A stretch of 64,000 nucleotides of DNA from Rhodopseudomonas sp. (lineage in GTDB: Bacteria; Pseudomonadota; Alphaproteobacteria; Rhizobiales; Xanthobacteraceae). A model generated the notes under the pieces. That model was not told the origin of the DNA. It was given only the letters and a program-made list of their open reading frames with translations, and did not search any database. A program made the position numbers and the translations under genes. The stretch is taken from assembly GCF_013377015.1 (NCBI RefSeq), contig NZ_JACABA010000001.1, positions 1,191,871 through 1,255,870 on the forward strand. The letters run 5' to 3'. Each line of letters starts with the position of its first letter. Position 1 is the stretch's first letter. Positions 54,323-63,507 of this stretch are shown piece by piece.

Positions 54323-54586
54323 TCAGCTAGCCGAGAACACCGCGAACCCGGGTAAGTCAAGACCTAGCAAACGGCAGTCCTCCGGCCTGTCGGCTGGGTC
54401 GTAACGTCCATGGCAGAATCCGACGGGGGTGTAGTCGGAGTCCCTTCCTTGGGCGCCCTGATTGAAATGCGTCGCGAGATTCCAGTCTCGCCGACTTTTC
54501 CTCAAAGGTAGTCTGCATCCATGTAATCGTGCCGTCTGAGCAATTTTGAACGACGCATTGAAGTTTTTCGGCGCGGCCGTGGTCAC
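54323..54586 (-). CDS. Doubtful small ORF coupled to the acetyltransferase gene
   Basis: 87 codons from a GTG that overlaps the TAG of the upstream acetyltransferase (TAGTG). Translation such as ATHFNQGAQGRDSDYTPVGF and YDPADRPEDCRLLGLDLPG is plausible but matches nothing I know. It lies in a 273-bp stretch of lower GC with no other gene. Kept only because of the overlap and same strand. Confidence 0.25.
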   Translation of the reverse strand: MTTAAPKNFNASFKIAQTARLHGCRLPLRKSRRDWNLATHFNQGAQGRDSDYTPVGFCHGRYDPADRPEDCRLLGLDLPGFAVFSAS

Positions 54587-55161
54587 TATCCGGGTTCGGA
54601 TTGCCAGCTACTTCGCCGCGTCACCCATAGATCGGCTGGATGCCCGAACAGGTCGATCTGCCCTTGAATCTGCGCGCCAAGCCGTCGCGCCACCGCCTGC
54701 GACGCGACGTTCTCGCAATCGATGCAATGCGCGATCTGGTCGAGCTCGAAAGTCGCGAACACCCAGTCGATCGACGCCCGCGCCGCCTCGACTGCGTAGC
54801 CCTTTCCGCGCACGTGGTTCACAATGCCCCAGCCGACCTCGAAGCCGGGCCAGTTCGGCGGGTACCACGGCCCGACCCGACCGAGAAAGGCGCCGCTGGA
54901 TTTTTCCTCGACCACGAACATGCCAAAGCCGTGCAGCGCCCAGTGCCCGGACATCACCGCCGCATTGCGCCAGCCAAGCAACGGATCGGTCACCGCCTTG
55001 CCATCGGCGGTGATGAATCGCGCAGTGCCGGGATCGGAAAGCATCGCGGTGTTCGGCGCGATATCGGCCTCGCGCCAGGGCCGCAGAATCAGACGCGCGG
55101 TCTCGAGCACAGGACCGTTCAGCTGCGCCAGATTGGACCCTGCCCCGATCGGCGCAAGCAT
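54586..55161 (-). CDS. GNAT family N-acetyltransferase (RimJ/RimL type)
   Basis: 191 aa from ATG 55161, with GGGGAG 7 bases upstream; ATGs at 55182 and 55185 are alternatives. VLETARLILRPWREADIAPN is the classic N-terminus of RimJ-like acetyltransferases; VGWGIVNHVRGKGYAVEAARASIDW carries the acetyl-CoA P-loop-equivalent (R-G-G-A) and the CENVASQAVARRLGAQ helix follows. Transfers acetyl groups to protein termini or small amines; target unknown. Confidence 0.9.
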   Translation of the reverse strand: MLAPIGAGSNLAQLNGPVLETARLILRPWREADIAPNTAMLSDPGTARFITADGKAVTDPLLGWRNAAVMSGHWALHGFGMFVVEEKSSGAFLGRVGPWYPPNWPGFEVGWGIVNHVRGKGYAVEAARASIDWVFATFELDQIAHCIDCENVASQAVARRLGAQIQGQIDLFGHPADLWVTRRSSWQSEPG

Positions 55162-55290
55162 CGGTTTTCTCCCCGGGATCATCATGCGCGCGCATTGGTC
55201 GCGCCAGCGTCGTCACGGAGGCGATGCTAGCGCATCGAGCGAAGGTTGCAATCGCGCGGGGCGATCACGGCCGCCCGAAAGCGGCGCGGC

Positions 55291-57117
55291 TCAGGCCGCG
55301 CTCGGCGGCTGCATCGCGCACCGGTCGCGCATCGACGCCTCCGGTTCTACCGCGGACGACAGCACCGTGGATTCCGCAGCTAGCGCGCTGCGGATCATCC
55401 GCGCCAAGTCGCCCTTGCGATAGGGCTTCGCCAGCAGCAAGACGCCGGGATCGAGCCGTCCATAATGGATGATGGTTTCGTCGGAATAGCCGGAGGTGAA
55501 CAGCACCTTGAGCGACGGCCTGCACTGCAGCGCCCGATCGGCGAGCTGACGACCGTTCAGCGCGCCCGGCATGATCATGTCGGTGAACAACAGATCGATA
55601 TGCTGCGAGCTGTTGACGACAACGAGGGCTTCTTCGGCGTTGGCCGCTGCCAGCGTCAGATAACCTAGGTTCTGTATTTGCGCGATCACGAAGTTTCGTA
55701 CCAGTTCATCGTCTTCGACCACAAGGATCGTCTCGCGCGCGCCCTCGACCGATGCAGGACTCGTTACCACCGCGGCGGATTGAGCAACACCAGTCGCTTG
55801 CGGCAAATAGATTCGGATCGTCGTGCCCAGTCCCTCGTCGCTTTCAATCCGGATATGCCCGCCGGATTGCTTGACGAAGCCCAGCACCATGCTGAGACCG
55901 AGGCCGGAGCCTTTGCCGACCTCCTTGGTCGTGAAGAACGGCTCGCAGACCAGGTCGAGAATCGCGGCGGGTATGCCATGGCCGGTATCGGTCACCGCGA
56001 TCAGCACGTAGGGACCTGGCTTGACGCCGTCGTTGCAAATTTCGCAACCGTCTTCGAGAACAACATTGCTGGTTTCGATCGAGAGTTTGCCGCCCTTCCC
56101 CATCGCGTCGCGGGCGTTAAGCGCCAGATTGAGGAGGGCGTTGGAGAGCTGGCTGGGGTCGATCAGCGCGCGAGGCATGTCTCTGGCCAGCACCATCGCG
56201 ATCTCGACGTGATCGCCTAGCGTCGGCCGCAGCAAATTGGTCGCCTCGAACACCAGCGCATTGACGTCGACTTCGCGCGGCTGCAACGGCTGCTTGCGGG
56301 CGAATGCCAACAGCCGCTGGGTCAGGTCGGCGCCGCGTGCGGCGGCGTCATCGACCATCTTCGCCAGCGCCGCGAGTTGCGGCCGGTCGGCAACCCCCTC
56401 GACCAGCAATTCAATATTGCCCACGATCACGGTAAGGATGTTGTTGAGGTCGTGGGCGATGCCGCCGGTCAACTGCCCGACCGCCTCCATTTTCTGTGCC
56501 TGGCGTAGTTGCAGATCGGCAGCCTCCTTGGCTTGCAGCAATTGCTCCTTCTCCGCGGCCAGCGCCTTCATCTGGTCGATGGTCACCTGAAGTTCCGCCG
56601 CCCGCGCCGCGGTCGCAACCGCTTCCGCCAGCACGTTGGCAAAGCCGGTGAGAAAATTGATGTCGTACTGGTCGAATTTCTGATGCTGATCGCAGTCGAT
56701 CTCGAGAATGCCGTAGGGTTGGTCATGATCGCCTTTGATGATGACGTCGATGATCGAGACGATGCCGTGCTCGGCATAGAATGGCGGCAGATTGAACCCG
56801 GCCTGCCGGATATCGTCGCAGACCGACGGTGCGCCGGTGCAGAAGGCGCGGCCTTGCGGCGAACTCATATCCGCGCGCGACACCACATAGCCGACCACGC
56901 CGTCGTTCCAGCCGAACCCGGCGACAACCAGTAGGTCGTTTTCCTCGGCACGGTAGCGGCAGACCTTGCTGAACCGGACATCAAGGCCTTCGGCGCAGAC
57001 CTTGACCGCTTCGGCCAGGATCTTGTTCAAGTCCCACTCGCGAAGCGCAAAACTGCCGAACCCGGCGATCGCCGCTTGCTGGCGAAGCAGCTTCTGAATC
57101 TCGGCGCTATCGCTCAC
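55291..57117 (-). CDS. Soluble GAF-domain hybrid histidine kinase with receiver
   Basis: 608 aa from a GTG start. A GAF domain (about 20-180; VCAEGLDVRFSKVCRYRAEE, YGILEIDCDQHQKFDQYDIN), short coiled coil, HisKA ([20 protein letters not shown], His about 221), HATPase (ALLNLALNARDAMGKGGKLS; GSGLGLSMVLGFVKQSGGHI) and receiver with Asp in LLFTDMIMPGALNG (about 513). Orphan, no adjacent regulator. The kinase-receiver part is a paralogue of the Cache kinase at 19787-22522; both receivers share the VLFTSGY and LLVKPYR/LLAKPYR closing stretches. Confidence 0.92.
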   Translation of the reverse strand: MSDSAEIQKLLRQQAAIAGFGSFALREWDLNKILAEAVKVCAEGLDVRFSKVCRYRAEENDLLVVAGFGWNDGVVGYVVSRADMSSPQGRAFCTGAPSVCDDIRQAGFNLPPFYAEHGIVSIIDVIIKGDHDQPYGILEIDCDQHQKFDQYDINFLTGFANVLAEAVATAARAAELQVTIDQMKALAAEKEQLLQAKEAADLQLRQAQKMEAVGQLTGGIAHDLNNILTVIVGNIELLVEGVADRPQLAALAKMVDDAAARGADLTQRLLAFARKQPLQPREVDVNALVFEATNLLRPTLGDHVEIAMVLARDMPRALIDPSQLSNALLNLALNARDAMGKGGKLSIETSNVVLEDGCEICNDGVKPGPYVLIAVTDTGHGIPAAILDLVCEPFFTTKEVGKGSGLGLSMVLGFVKQSGGHIRIESDEGLGTTIRIYLPQATGVAQSAAVVTSPASVEGARETILVVEDDELVRNFVIAQIQNLGYLTLAAANAEEALVVVNSSQHIDLLFTDMIMPGALNGRQLADRALQCRPSLKVLFTSGYSDETIIHYGRLDPGVLLLAKPYRKGDLARMIRSALAAESTVLSSAVEPEASMRDRCAMQPPSAA

Positions 57118-57296
57118 AATGTCGACCCTTCAGCGTCATTGCTGATGATTCGTTGCCGCAGAGCCTGAATCGTCGAATCAGAGCGATCAGGCTGCCCCAA
57201 TACACACAGCCCTCGCGAGCAATTTTGCTCAGTTCGAGTGGAATTGTTAGTATTTCGAGAAATCGGCGCCGAAGCGGCGGAACGAACGGGGGAAGG
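57118..57296. promoter_or_regulatory. 179-bp divergent kinase/acyl-CoA synthetase region
   Basis: Carries promoters for two divergent genes. Moderately AT-rich between 57225 and 57265 (TTAGTATTTCGAGAAAT). GGGGGAAGG lies immediately before the synthetase ATG. No further feature identified. Confidence 0.4.
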
Positions 57297-58889
57297 ATGA
57301 ACGAAAGCTTGGAGCACAACGAGGCCGGCTCACTTCACCGCCGATTCCATACGCCGTCGATCGAAACAGCGAGCGACCTGTTCATTCGCTCGGCGCAGTG
57401 GCGCGGCCGCGACGAACTGTTCGTTGATGACGTCGATCGCATCACCGGCTTCGACGCGTTGGATGCGGCGCGGGCGCTGGCGCATGGCTTTGAAACGCTC
57501 GGCGCGGCGCCGGGCGATGTGATCGCCTACCTCAGCCGCAGTTCGGCGCGCCACGCTGCGGCGTGGTTCGCCGCGCCGCTGAGCGGACGCGTGGCCTGCA
57601 GCCTGCACGTCCGCGAAACCCCGGAACGGCTCGGCCAAGCGCTGGCCTGGCTGGGCGCGAAAGTGCTGGTGCATGATGATGACCTCGCGGCGCTAGCGGC
57701 CTACGCGGTCGCGGCGGCAGGCGTCGCGGTGCAGTGCATCAGCCTCGGCACGACCGGCGACGCCGCGACAGACTACGCCGCCATCGTCGCCGCGCGCGGC
57801 CGCTTCGACCTCGTGGCGCGGCGCACGCGACCGGCGGATATCGCGGCGATCGTGATGTCGTCGGGCACCACCGGCAAGCCGAAGGGCATCATGCACACCC
57901 AGAAGTCGCTGCTGGAGGCGGCCAAGGGCGGCCAGGTTGTAATGGGGCCTATCAGCCCGGACAGCGCCACGCTGCTCTACATGCAGCCATCTTTCGCGGC
58001 ATGGCCGATCATCGTGTTGCCGTTCGTCGCCGCTAAAGCCAAAATCTGCTTCGGCAAGACGTTCACGCCGCCGGCATTCCTGGAGTCCTGCCAGCGCGAA
58101 CGCATCACCATGGCGCCATTGGTGCCGACGATGTGGCGGATGGTGTTCGACGCCCAGCCGGAGAAATACGACCTGTCGGCGCTGACGCTGGTGTCGATTT
58201 CCGGCGAGGCGCCGGCGGAAACCGACGTGCGGCAGCTCCACGATCGGATCTGCAGGAACATCTGTTGCGTCTATCTGTCGGGCGAAGCCTTTACGGCCTC
58301 CGGGGTGATGGCGAACACGCGCGACCTGATGGAGCGCGGCAAGCTCGGCAGCAGCGGCCGCCCGGTGGTCGGCGGCGACGTGAAGATCCTCGCACCCGGC
58401 GGCGGCTTCGACGACGAATTGCCGCAGGGAGAGACCGGCGAGATCGCGATCTCCGGTCCGTCGCTCGCGGCCGGCTACTGGAACGACGCAGCGCTGACAC
58501 GCGAGAAGTTCCGCGACGGCTGGTGGCGCAGCGGCGATCTCGGGCGTCTGGATGCCGACAACTATCTCTGGGTGATGGGCCGGATCGACAACGTCATCAA
58601 CAGCGGCGGCATCAAGGTCTCCGGCGAGGAAATCGAACACGCGCTGCTCGCGCATCCTTCGGTCGCGCAATGCGCGGTGGTCGGTCAGCCGGACCCTGCG
58701 CTCGGTCAACGCATCGAAGCCTACATCGTCGCCCGCGGCGCATTGCCGTCGGCCGACGAACTCGGAACCTTCCTGCGCCAGCAGCGTCATCTCGCCGGCT
58801 TCAAGGTGCCGAAGGCGTTTCATTCGGTCGACGAGTTGCCGACGGGCCCGACCGGCAAACTGTTTCGCCGCGCGCTGCGGACCGAATAG
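57297..58889 (+). CDS. AMP-binding acyl-CoA synthetase/ligase
   Basis: 530 aa, ANL superfamily. P-loop IVMSSGTTGKPKGIMHT (about 185-201), the A8-type hinge region DGWWRSGDLGRLDADNYLWVMGRIDNVI and the catalytic Lys in GPTGKLFRRALR near the C-terminus are present. Activates a carboxylic acid with ATP to an acyl-AMP and then a CoA thioester. It is followed 145 bp later by malonyl-CoA decarboxylase, which suggests malonate or a related short acid as substrate, but it is not an obvious MatB, so this is inference. Confidence 0.9.
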   Translation: MNESLEHNEAGSLHRRFHTPSIETASDLFIRSAQWRGRDELFVDDVDRITGFDALDAARALAHGFETLGAAPGDVIAYLSRSSARHAAAWFAAPLSGRVACSLHVRETPERLGQALAWLGAKVLVHDDDLAALAAYAVAAAGVAVQCISLGTTGDAATDYAAIVAARGRFDLVARRTRPADIAAIVMSSGTTGKPKGIMHTQKSLLEAAKGGQVVMGPISPDSATLLYMQPSFAAWPIIVLPFVAAKAKICFGKTFTPPAFLESCQRERITMAPLVPTMWRMVFDAQPEKYDLSALTLVSISGEAPAETDVRQLHDRICRNICCVYLSGEAFTASGVMANTRDLMERGKLGSSGRPVVGGDVKILAPGGGFDDELPQGETGEIAISGPSLAAGYWNDAALTREKFRDGWWRSGDLGRLDADNYLWVMGRIDNVINSGGIKVSGEEIEHALLAHPSVAQCAVVGQPDPALGQRIEAYIVARGALPSADELGTFLRQQRHLAGFKVPKAFHSVDELPTGPTGKLFRRALRTE

Positions 58890-59034
58890 GCGGACGGCGC
58901 CCGGCGCGGCTCTCGCGGTCGAGAGCTGCGTGCTTTTCGCGCGGCTCGCGGATGCGATCGCCGATTGGCAATCGCAACCGCGGTTGGCTAAGGTTCGGTG
59001 CGATCGTGCCCGCGTCATCAGGAGACACGCATTA

Positions 59035-60414
59035 ATGCCGACCACTGGCACGGACCGCAGTTCGAGCTTCCTCGGTGGCCTGCTCAACACCCTCACCGAA
59101 CGTGGCCGCAGCCTGCTCGGCCGCAGCAGTTCGGCGCCGATGTCGCAGGCCGACCTGATCGCGCTCGGCGAGACGCTGCTGTCGCGACGCGGCGAGGCGA
59201 CCGGCGTCGCGCTGGCGAATTCGCTGCATGCCGGCTACGCCGGGGCCAGCGAAGCCGACCAGTTGGGCTTCCTCAACGCGCTGGCGGAACAATTCGGTCC
59301 CGATCTGGCGGAACTCAACGCCGCGATCGACGCGGTGCGCGACGGCGACACCTCGCCGCAGGCGGTGGGGCGGCTGCACGAGGCCGCTGAGCCGCGCCGT
59401 CAGGAACTGATCCGTCGGCTCAATCTGGCGCCCGGCGGCACCGCGTCGCTGGTCCGAATGCGCGAGGCACTGCTCGGGCAGATCGCCGACCATCCGCAGC
59501 TCAAGCTGGTCGACGCCGATTTCGTGCATCTGTTCTCGTCCTGGTTCAATCGCGGCTTCCTGGTGCTGCAGCGGATCGATTGGACCACGCCGGCCAACAT
59601 CCTGGAAAAGATCATCCGCTACGAGCAGGTGCACGCCATCGGCGACTGGGACGACCTGCGGGCACGGTTGGCGCCGCCGGACCGGCGTTGCTACGGCTTT
59701 TTCCACCCGCAACTGGTCGACGAGCCGCTGATCTTCGTCGAGGTGGCGCTGACCCGCGAGAACCCTGCGGCGATCAGCCCGCTGCTCGACCTCAAGCGCG
59801 CCCCGATCGCCGCGTCGGAGGCAACCACCGCGGTGTTCTATTCGATCTCCAATACCCAGAAGGGCCTGGCCGGGATTTCGTTCGGCAATTTCCTGATCAA
59901 GCAGGTGGTCGAGGACATCAAGCGCGAATTGCCGAATCTGCAGACCTTCGTGACGCTGTCGCCGGTGCCGGGCTTCGCGGCGTGGCTGCGGCGCGAGCGC
60001 GAGGCGCATCCGTCGCGGTTCGACGTCGCGACGCGCATCACGCTCGACGCGTTGGACACGGCGGACTGGTTCGAGCAGCCGGAGCTGGCCGAACGGGTCA
60101 AGGCTGTGCTGCTGCCGCTGGCGGCGGAATATTTCCTCGAGGCCAGGACGCCGCGCGGCCAGCCGGTCGATCCGGTGGCGCGGTTTCACCTCGGCAACGG
60201 CGCGCGGCTGGAGCGGCTGAATTTTCTCGGCGATCGCTCCGCCAACGGCATGCGGCAGTCGCACGGCCTGATGGTCAATTATCTCTATGCGCTGGGCGAG
60301 ATCGAAACCAACCACGAGGCGTTCGCCGAGCGCGGCCAGGTGGCGTCGTCATCGGCGGTGCGCAAGCTGCTGGCGACGCGCGCGCCGGCGGTCGACACGC
60401 CGGCGATGATCTGA
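59035..60414 (+). CDS. Malonyl-CoA decarboxylase
   Basis: 459 aa; converts malonyl-CoA to acetyl-CoA and CO2. N-terminal helical domain (LIALGETLLSRRGEATGVAL) followed by the catalytic GNAT-like domain: FFHPQLVDEPLIFVEVALTR, TAVFYSISNTQKGLAGISFG, FVTLSPVPGFAAWLR and the near-C-terminal ARFHLGNGARLERLNFLGDR with the catalytic His region. All conserved elements of MatA/MLYCD are there. Often partners with a malonyl-CoA synthetase; here an AMP-binding ligase precedes it and pirin follows 23 bp later. Confidence 0.94.
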   Translation: MPTTGTDRSSSFLGGLLNTLTERGRSLLGRSSSAPMSQADLIALGETLLSRRGEATGVALANSLHAGYAGASEADQLGFLNALAEQFGPDLAELNAAIDAVRDGDTSPQAVGRLHEAAEPRRQELIRRLNLAPGGTASLVRMREALLGQIADHPQLKLVDADFVHLFSSWFNRGFLVLQRIDWTTPANILEKIIRYEQVHAIGDWDDLRARLAPPDRRCYGFFHPQLVDEPLIFVEVALTRENPAAISPLLDLKRAPIAASEATTAVFYSISNTQKGLAGISFGNFLIKQVVEDIKRELPNLQTFVTLSPVPGFAAWLRREREAHPSRFDVATRITLDALDTADWFEQPELAERVKAVLLPLAAEYFLEARTPRGQPVDPVARFHLGNGARLERLNFLGDRSANGMRQSHGLMVNYLYALGEIETNHEAFAERGQVASSSAVRKLLATRAPAVDTPAMI

Positions 60415-60437
60415 GCAAGCCGTCAAAGGAGCCGCCC

Positions 60438-61355
60438 ATGAGCTGGATGCCGTCGAACGATCCGCTGCTCGGCGATGCACAGACCTGCGACGCGCTGGAG
60501 CTGATCATCGTGCCGCGCACCCGCGATCTCGGCGACGGTTTCGCGGTGCGCCGGGCGCTGCCGCACGGCAAGCGGCAGATGGTCGGCCCGTTTATCTTCT
60601 TCGATCATTTCGGCCCGGTGCAGTTCATGTCCGGCAAGGGCATGGACGTGCGGCCGCATCCGCATATCGGACTCGCCACCGTGACCTATTTGTTCGACGG
60701 CCGCATCATGCACCGCGACAGCGAGGGTAACATTCAGGAGATCGCGCCCGGCGCGATGAACCTGATGACCGCCGGCCGCGGCATCGCTCATTCCGAGCGC
60801 ACACCCGACCTGCAGCGCCGCGACGGCCAGCAGATGCTCGGGCTGCAGAGCTGGATTGCCTTGCCGGCGGGCTCGGAAGAGATTGCGCCGTCGTTCCAGC
60901 ATTTCGGCGCCGCCACGCTGCCAACCGTGTCCGACACCGGCTTCACCGCGCGGATCATCGCCGGTTCGAGTTTCGGCCAGTCGTCGCCGGTGACGATGGT
61001 GTCGCCATGGTTCTATGCCGAGGTCATGGTCGAGGCCGGAATCAGCGTGCCGCTCGATCCCGACCATGAGGAGCGCGCGATCTACGTCGTCGACGGCGAG
61101 ATCGAGATCGCCGGCGACCGCCATGTCGGTCCGTGCCTGCTGGTGTTCCGACCCGGCGACCGCATTACCGTTCGCGCCATCAGCCGGGCGCGGATGATGT
61201 TCCTCGGCGGCGACGCGCTGGAAGGTCCGCGCCACATCTGGTGGAATTTCGTCTCCTCCAGCAAGGAGCGGATCGAGCAGGCCAAGCAGGACTGGAAAAC
61301 CGGCCGCTTCGCCCAGGTCCCCGACGAGACCGAGTTCATTCCGCTGCCCGAATGA
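60438..61355 (+). CDS. Pirin family protein
   Basis: 305 aa bicupin. The N-terminal cupin carries the metal site [24 protein letters not shown] (His near 73 and 75) and FDHFGPVQF; the C-terminal cupin has [20 protein letters not shown] and ends with [21 protein letters not shown], a pirin signature. Some pirins oxidise quercetin, others bind regulators; role here unknown. AAAGGAG ribosome site. Downstream of the decarboxylase by 23 bp and probably co-transcribed. Confidence 0.93.
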   Translation: MSWMPSNDPLLGDAQTCDALELIIVPRTRDLGDGFAVRRALPHGKRQMVGPFIFFDHFGPVQFMSGKGMDVRPHPHIGLATVTYLFDGRIMHRDSEGNIQEIAPGAMNLMTAGRGIAHSERTPDLQRRDGQQMLGLQSWIALPAGSEEIAPSFQHFGAATLPTVSDTGFTARIIAGSSFGQSSPVTMVSPWFYAEVMVEAGISVPLDPDHEERAIYVVDGEIEIAGDRHVGPCLLVFRPGDRITVRAISRARMMFLGGDALEGPRHIWWNFVSSSKERIEQAKQDWKTGRFAQVPDETEFIPLPE

Positions 61356-61429
61356 TACAATCCCGCATCGATTCCAATTTCGCGCATCCCGGCGCCCGCC
61401 GGCTTCGCGTTGCCTTGAAAGTCCCGCCC

Positions 61430-62347
61430 ATGACCACGATGCTCGCCAGCGACCTGCCCCTTGAGAAAATCGGGCGCGGCAAGGTCCGCGATATCTATGC
61501 CGTCGACGCCGACCGCCTGCTGCTGTTGACCACCGACCGGATCAGCGCGTTCGACGTGGTGATGGCGGAGACCATTCCGATGAAGGGCGCGGTGCTGACC
61601 CAGATCAGTGCCTGGTGGTTCAACCAGCTCGGCGGCGTGGTGCCGCACCACATGATCTCGTCCGACGCCGACGACATCATCGCCCAAGTGCCGGCGCTGG
61701 CCGGGCAACGCGCGGCGCTGGCCGGCCGGGCGATGCTGTGCCGGCGCACCACTGTGTTTCCGATCGAATGCGTGATCCGCGGCTATCTGACCGGCTCGGC
61801 GTGGAAGGAATATGCCGCCTCCGGCACGCTGGCCGGCGAGAAACTGCCGGCTGGCCTGCTCGAAAGCGCCAAGCTCGAGCCGTGGATCTTCAGTCCGGCG
61901 ACCAAGGCCGAGACCGGCCACGACGAGAACATCACCATCGCGCAGATGCGCGAAGTGGTCGGCGCCGAGGACGCCTACACGCTGGAGAGCATGAGCCGCG
62001 CGGTCTACACCCAGGGCGAGGCGATCGCCCGCGAGCAGGGCATCATCATCGCAGACACCAAGTTCGAATTCGGCCGCGACCGCGACGGCCGCATCATCCT
62101 GATCGACGAGGTGATGACGCCGGATTCGTCGCGATTCTGGGCCGCCGACGCCTACCAGCCGGGACGGCCGCAGCCGTCGTTCGACAAGCAGCCGCTGCGC
62201 GATTATCTCGACGCCGAACGCCGCGCCGGCCGCTGGAACGGCGAAGCCCCGCCGCCGCCCTTGCCGGCCGCCGTGGTCGAGGCCACCAGCAAGCGCTACC
62301 TCGAGGCCTATCGCCGGCTGACCGGCAAGGAGCTAGTGGTCGACTGA
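61430..62347 (+). CDS. purC: Phosphoribosylaminoimidazole-succinocarboxamide synthase
   Basis: 305 aa, the longer form of SAICAR synthetase in purine synthesis. [77 protein letters not shown] and [20 protein letters not shown] are family motifs in the right order. ATG at 61430 is chosen; the open frame reaches further upstream into the pirin gene. Single-copy housekeeping gene, 74 bp after pirin. Confidence 0.95.
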   Translation: MTTMLASDLPLEKIGRGKVRDIYAVDADRLLLLTTDRISAFDVVMAETIPMKGAVLTQISAWWFNQLGGVVPHHMISSDADDIIAQVPALAGQRAALAGRAMLCRRTTVFPIECVIRGYLTGSAWKEYAASGTLAGEKLPAGLLESAKLEPWIFSPATKAETGHDENITIAQMREVVGAEDAYTLESMSRAVYTQGEAIAREQGIIIADTKFEFGRDRDGRIILIDEVMTPDSSRFWAADAYQPGRPQPSFDKQPLRDYLDAERRAGRWNGEAPPPPLPAAVVEATSKRYLEAYRRLTGKELVVD

Positions 62348-62562
62348 GGCGACGGGATTTGTCGATCCGCCCGATCCCAACGGCGTACGGTGATAGCTTC
62401 GAGTCCGGTACCGGCCTTAAGGCTCGCTCCATCGATGAAATTGGACGCGGCGGCGGCTGTCTCTTCAGCGCCAGCACGGCGCGACGAAGTTGAGGTTGCG
62501 CTTGTCCAAATCTGCTTGATACTTCGATCGGCGGAACAACAAGAACACCCGGGAGCACTAGC
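62348..62562. promoter_or_regulatory. 215-bp gap upstream of the enoyl-CoA hydratase gene
   Basis: No gene visible. Expected to hold the promoter of the following gene; a GGGAG ribosome site is at 62551-62555. No clear hexamers. Confidence 0.35.
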
Positions 62563-63372
62563 ATGAGCCAAAACGACACCATCCTGGTCGAACGCGACGG
62601 CCCGGTGACGATCGTTTCGATCAATCGTCCGGAGCGCCGCAACGCGGTGGATGGCCTGACCGCGCGGAAATTGTTCGACGCCTTTCTGGCGTTCGACGCC
62701 GACGACACTGCCTCGGTGGCGGTGTTTACCGGGATAGGTGGCCATTTCTGCGCTGGCGCCGATCTCAAGGCGGTGGCGGAGGGGGACCTCAACAAGATGC
62801 GCGAGATCGGCGGCCACGAGACCATCGCGCCGATGGGGCCGAGTCGGCTGCGGCTGTCGAAACCGGTGATCGCCGCGATCGAAGGCTATGCGGTCGCTGG
62901 CGGCCTCGAGCTGGCGCTGTGGGCCGACATGCGGGTCGCCGCCGAGGACGCCACCTTCGGCGTGTTCTGCCGTCGCTTCGGCGTGCCGCTGATCGATCTC
63001 GGCACCATCCGGCTGCCGCGGCTGATCGGCCATTCCCAGGCGATGGATTTGATCCTGACCGGACGACCGGTCTCCGGCATCGAAGCGCATCGGATCGGGC
63101 TCGCCAATCGGCTGGTCCGCCGCGGCGAGGCGGCGACGCTTGCGATCACGCTGGCAAAGGAGATCGCACAATTTCCGCAGACCTGCATGCGCGCCGATCG
63201 GCTGTCGGCGCTGAAGCAATGGGACCTGCCCGAGGAGGACGCCATCGCCAATGAAATGCGCGGCGGACTCGCGGTGATCGCCTCGGGCGAAACGCTGTCC
63301 GGCGCGTCGCGGTTCGCCGCGGGCGAAGGCCGCCATGGCGCATTCGGCGGCGACCGCGCGAGCGACCGCTGA
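62563..63372 (+). CDS. Enoyl-CoA hydratase/isomerase family protein
   Basis: 269 aa crotonase-fold protein. The oxyanion-hole segments are FTGIGGHFCAGADLKAVAEG and AIEGYAVAGGLELALWADMR; FCRRFGVPLIDLGTIRLPRL and DLILTGRPVSGIEAHRIGLA follow. The usual hydratase Glu pair is not fully clear: the first position sits in YAVAGGLELALW with Glu, the second region FGVPLIDLGT lacks a Glu, so it may act as an isomerase, hydrolase or other crotonase. Single gene. Confidence 0.88.
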   Translation: MSQNDTILVERDGPVTIVSINRPERRNAVDGLTARKLFDAFLAFDADDTASVAVFTGIGGHFCAGADLKAVAEGDLNKMREIGGHETIAPMGPSRLRLSKPVIAAIEGYAVAGGLELALWADMRVAAEDATFGVFCRRFGVPLIDLGTIRLPRLIGHSQAMDLILTGRPVSGIEAHRIGLANRLVRRGEAATLAITLAKEIAQFPQTCMRADRLSALKQWDLPEEDAIANEMRGGLAVIASGETLSGASRFAAGEGRHGAFGGDRASDR

Positions 63373-63507
63373 ACCCTGTCAATGTCATAATATTGTGCTT
63401 GTCGGCACGCGGCGCGCTCGTCTACGAGAGATGAGGTAACGCGGTGCCGCGCTTGGCGCGCGGTTGCGGATGACGATCCCGATGTCGCGAGCTGAGTACG
63501 GGTTGCC

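Noticed and set aside
62348-62562. Possible small minus-strand gene between purC and the crotonase gene
   Set aside because: The minus-strand frames are continuations of the shadow of neighbouring genes and have no start with a ribosome site.
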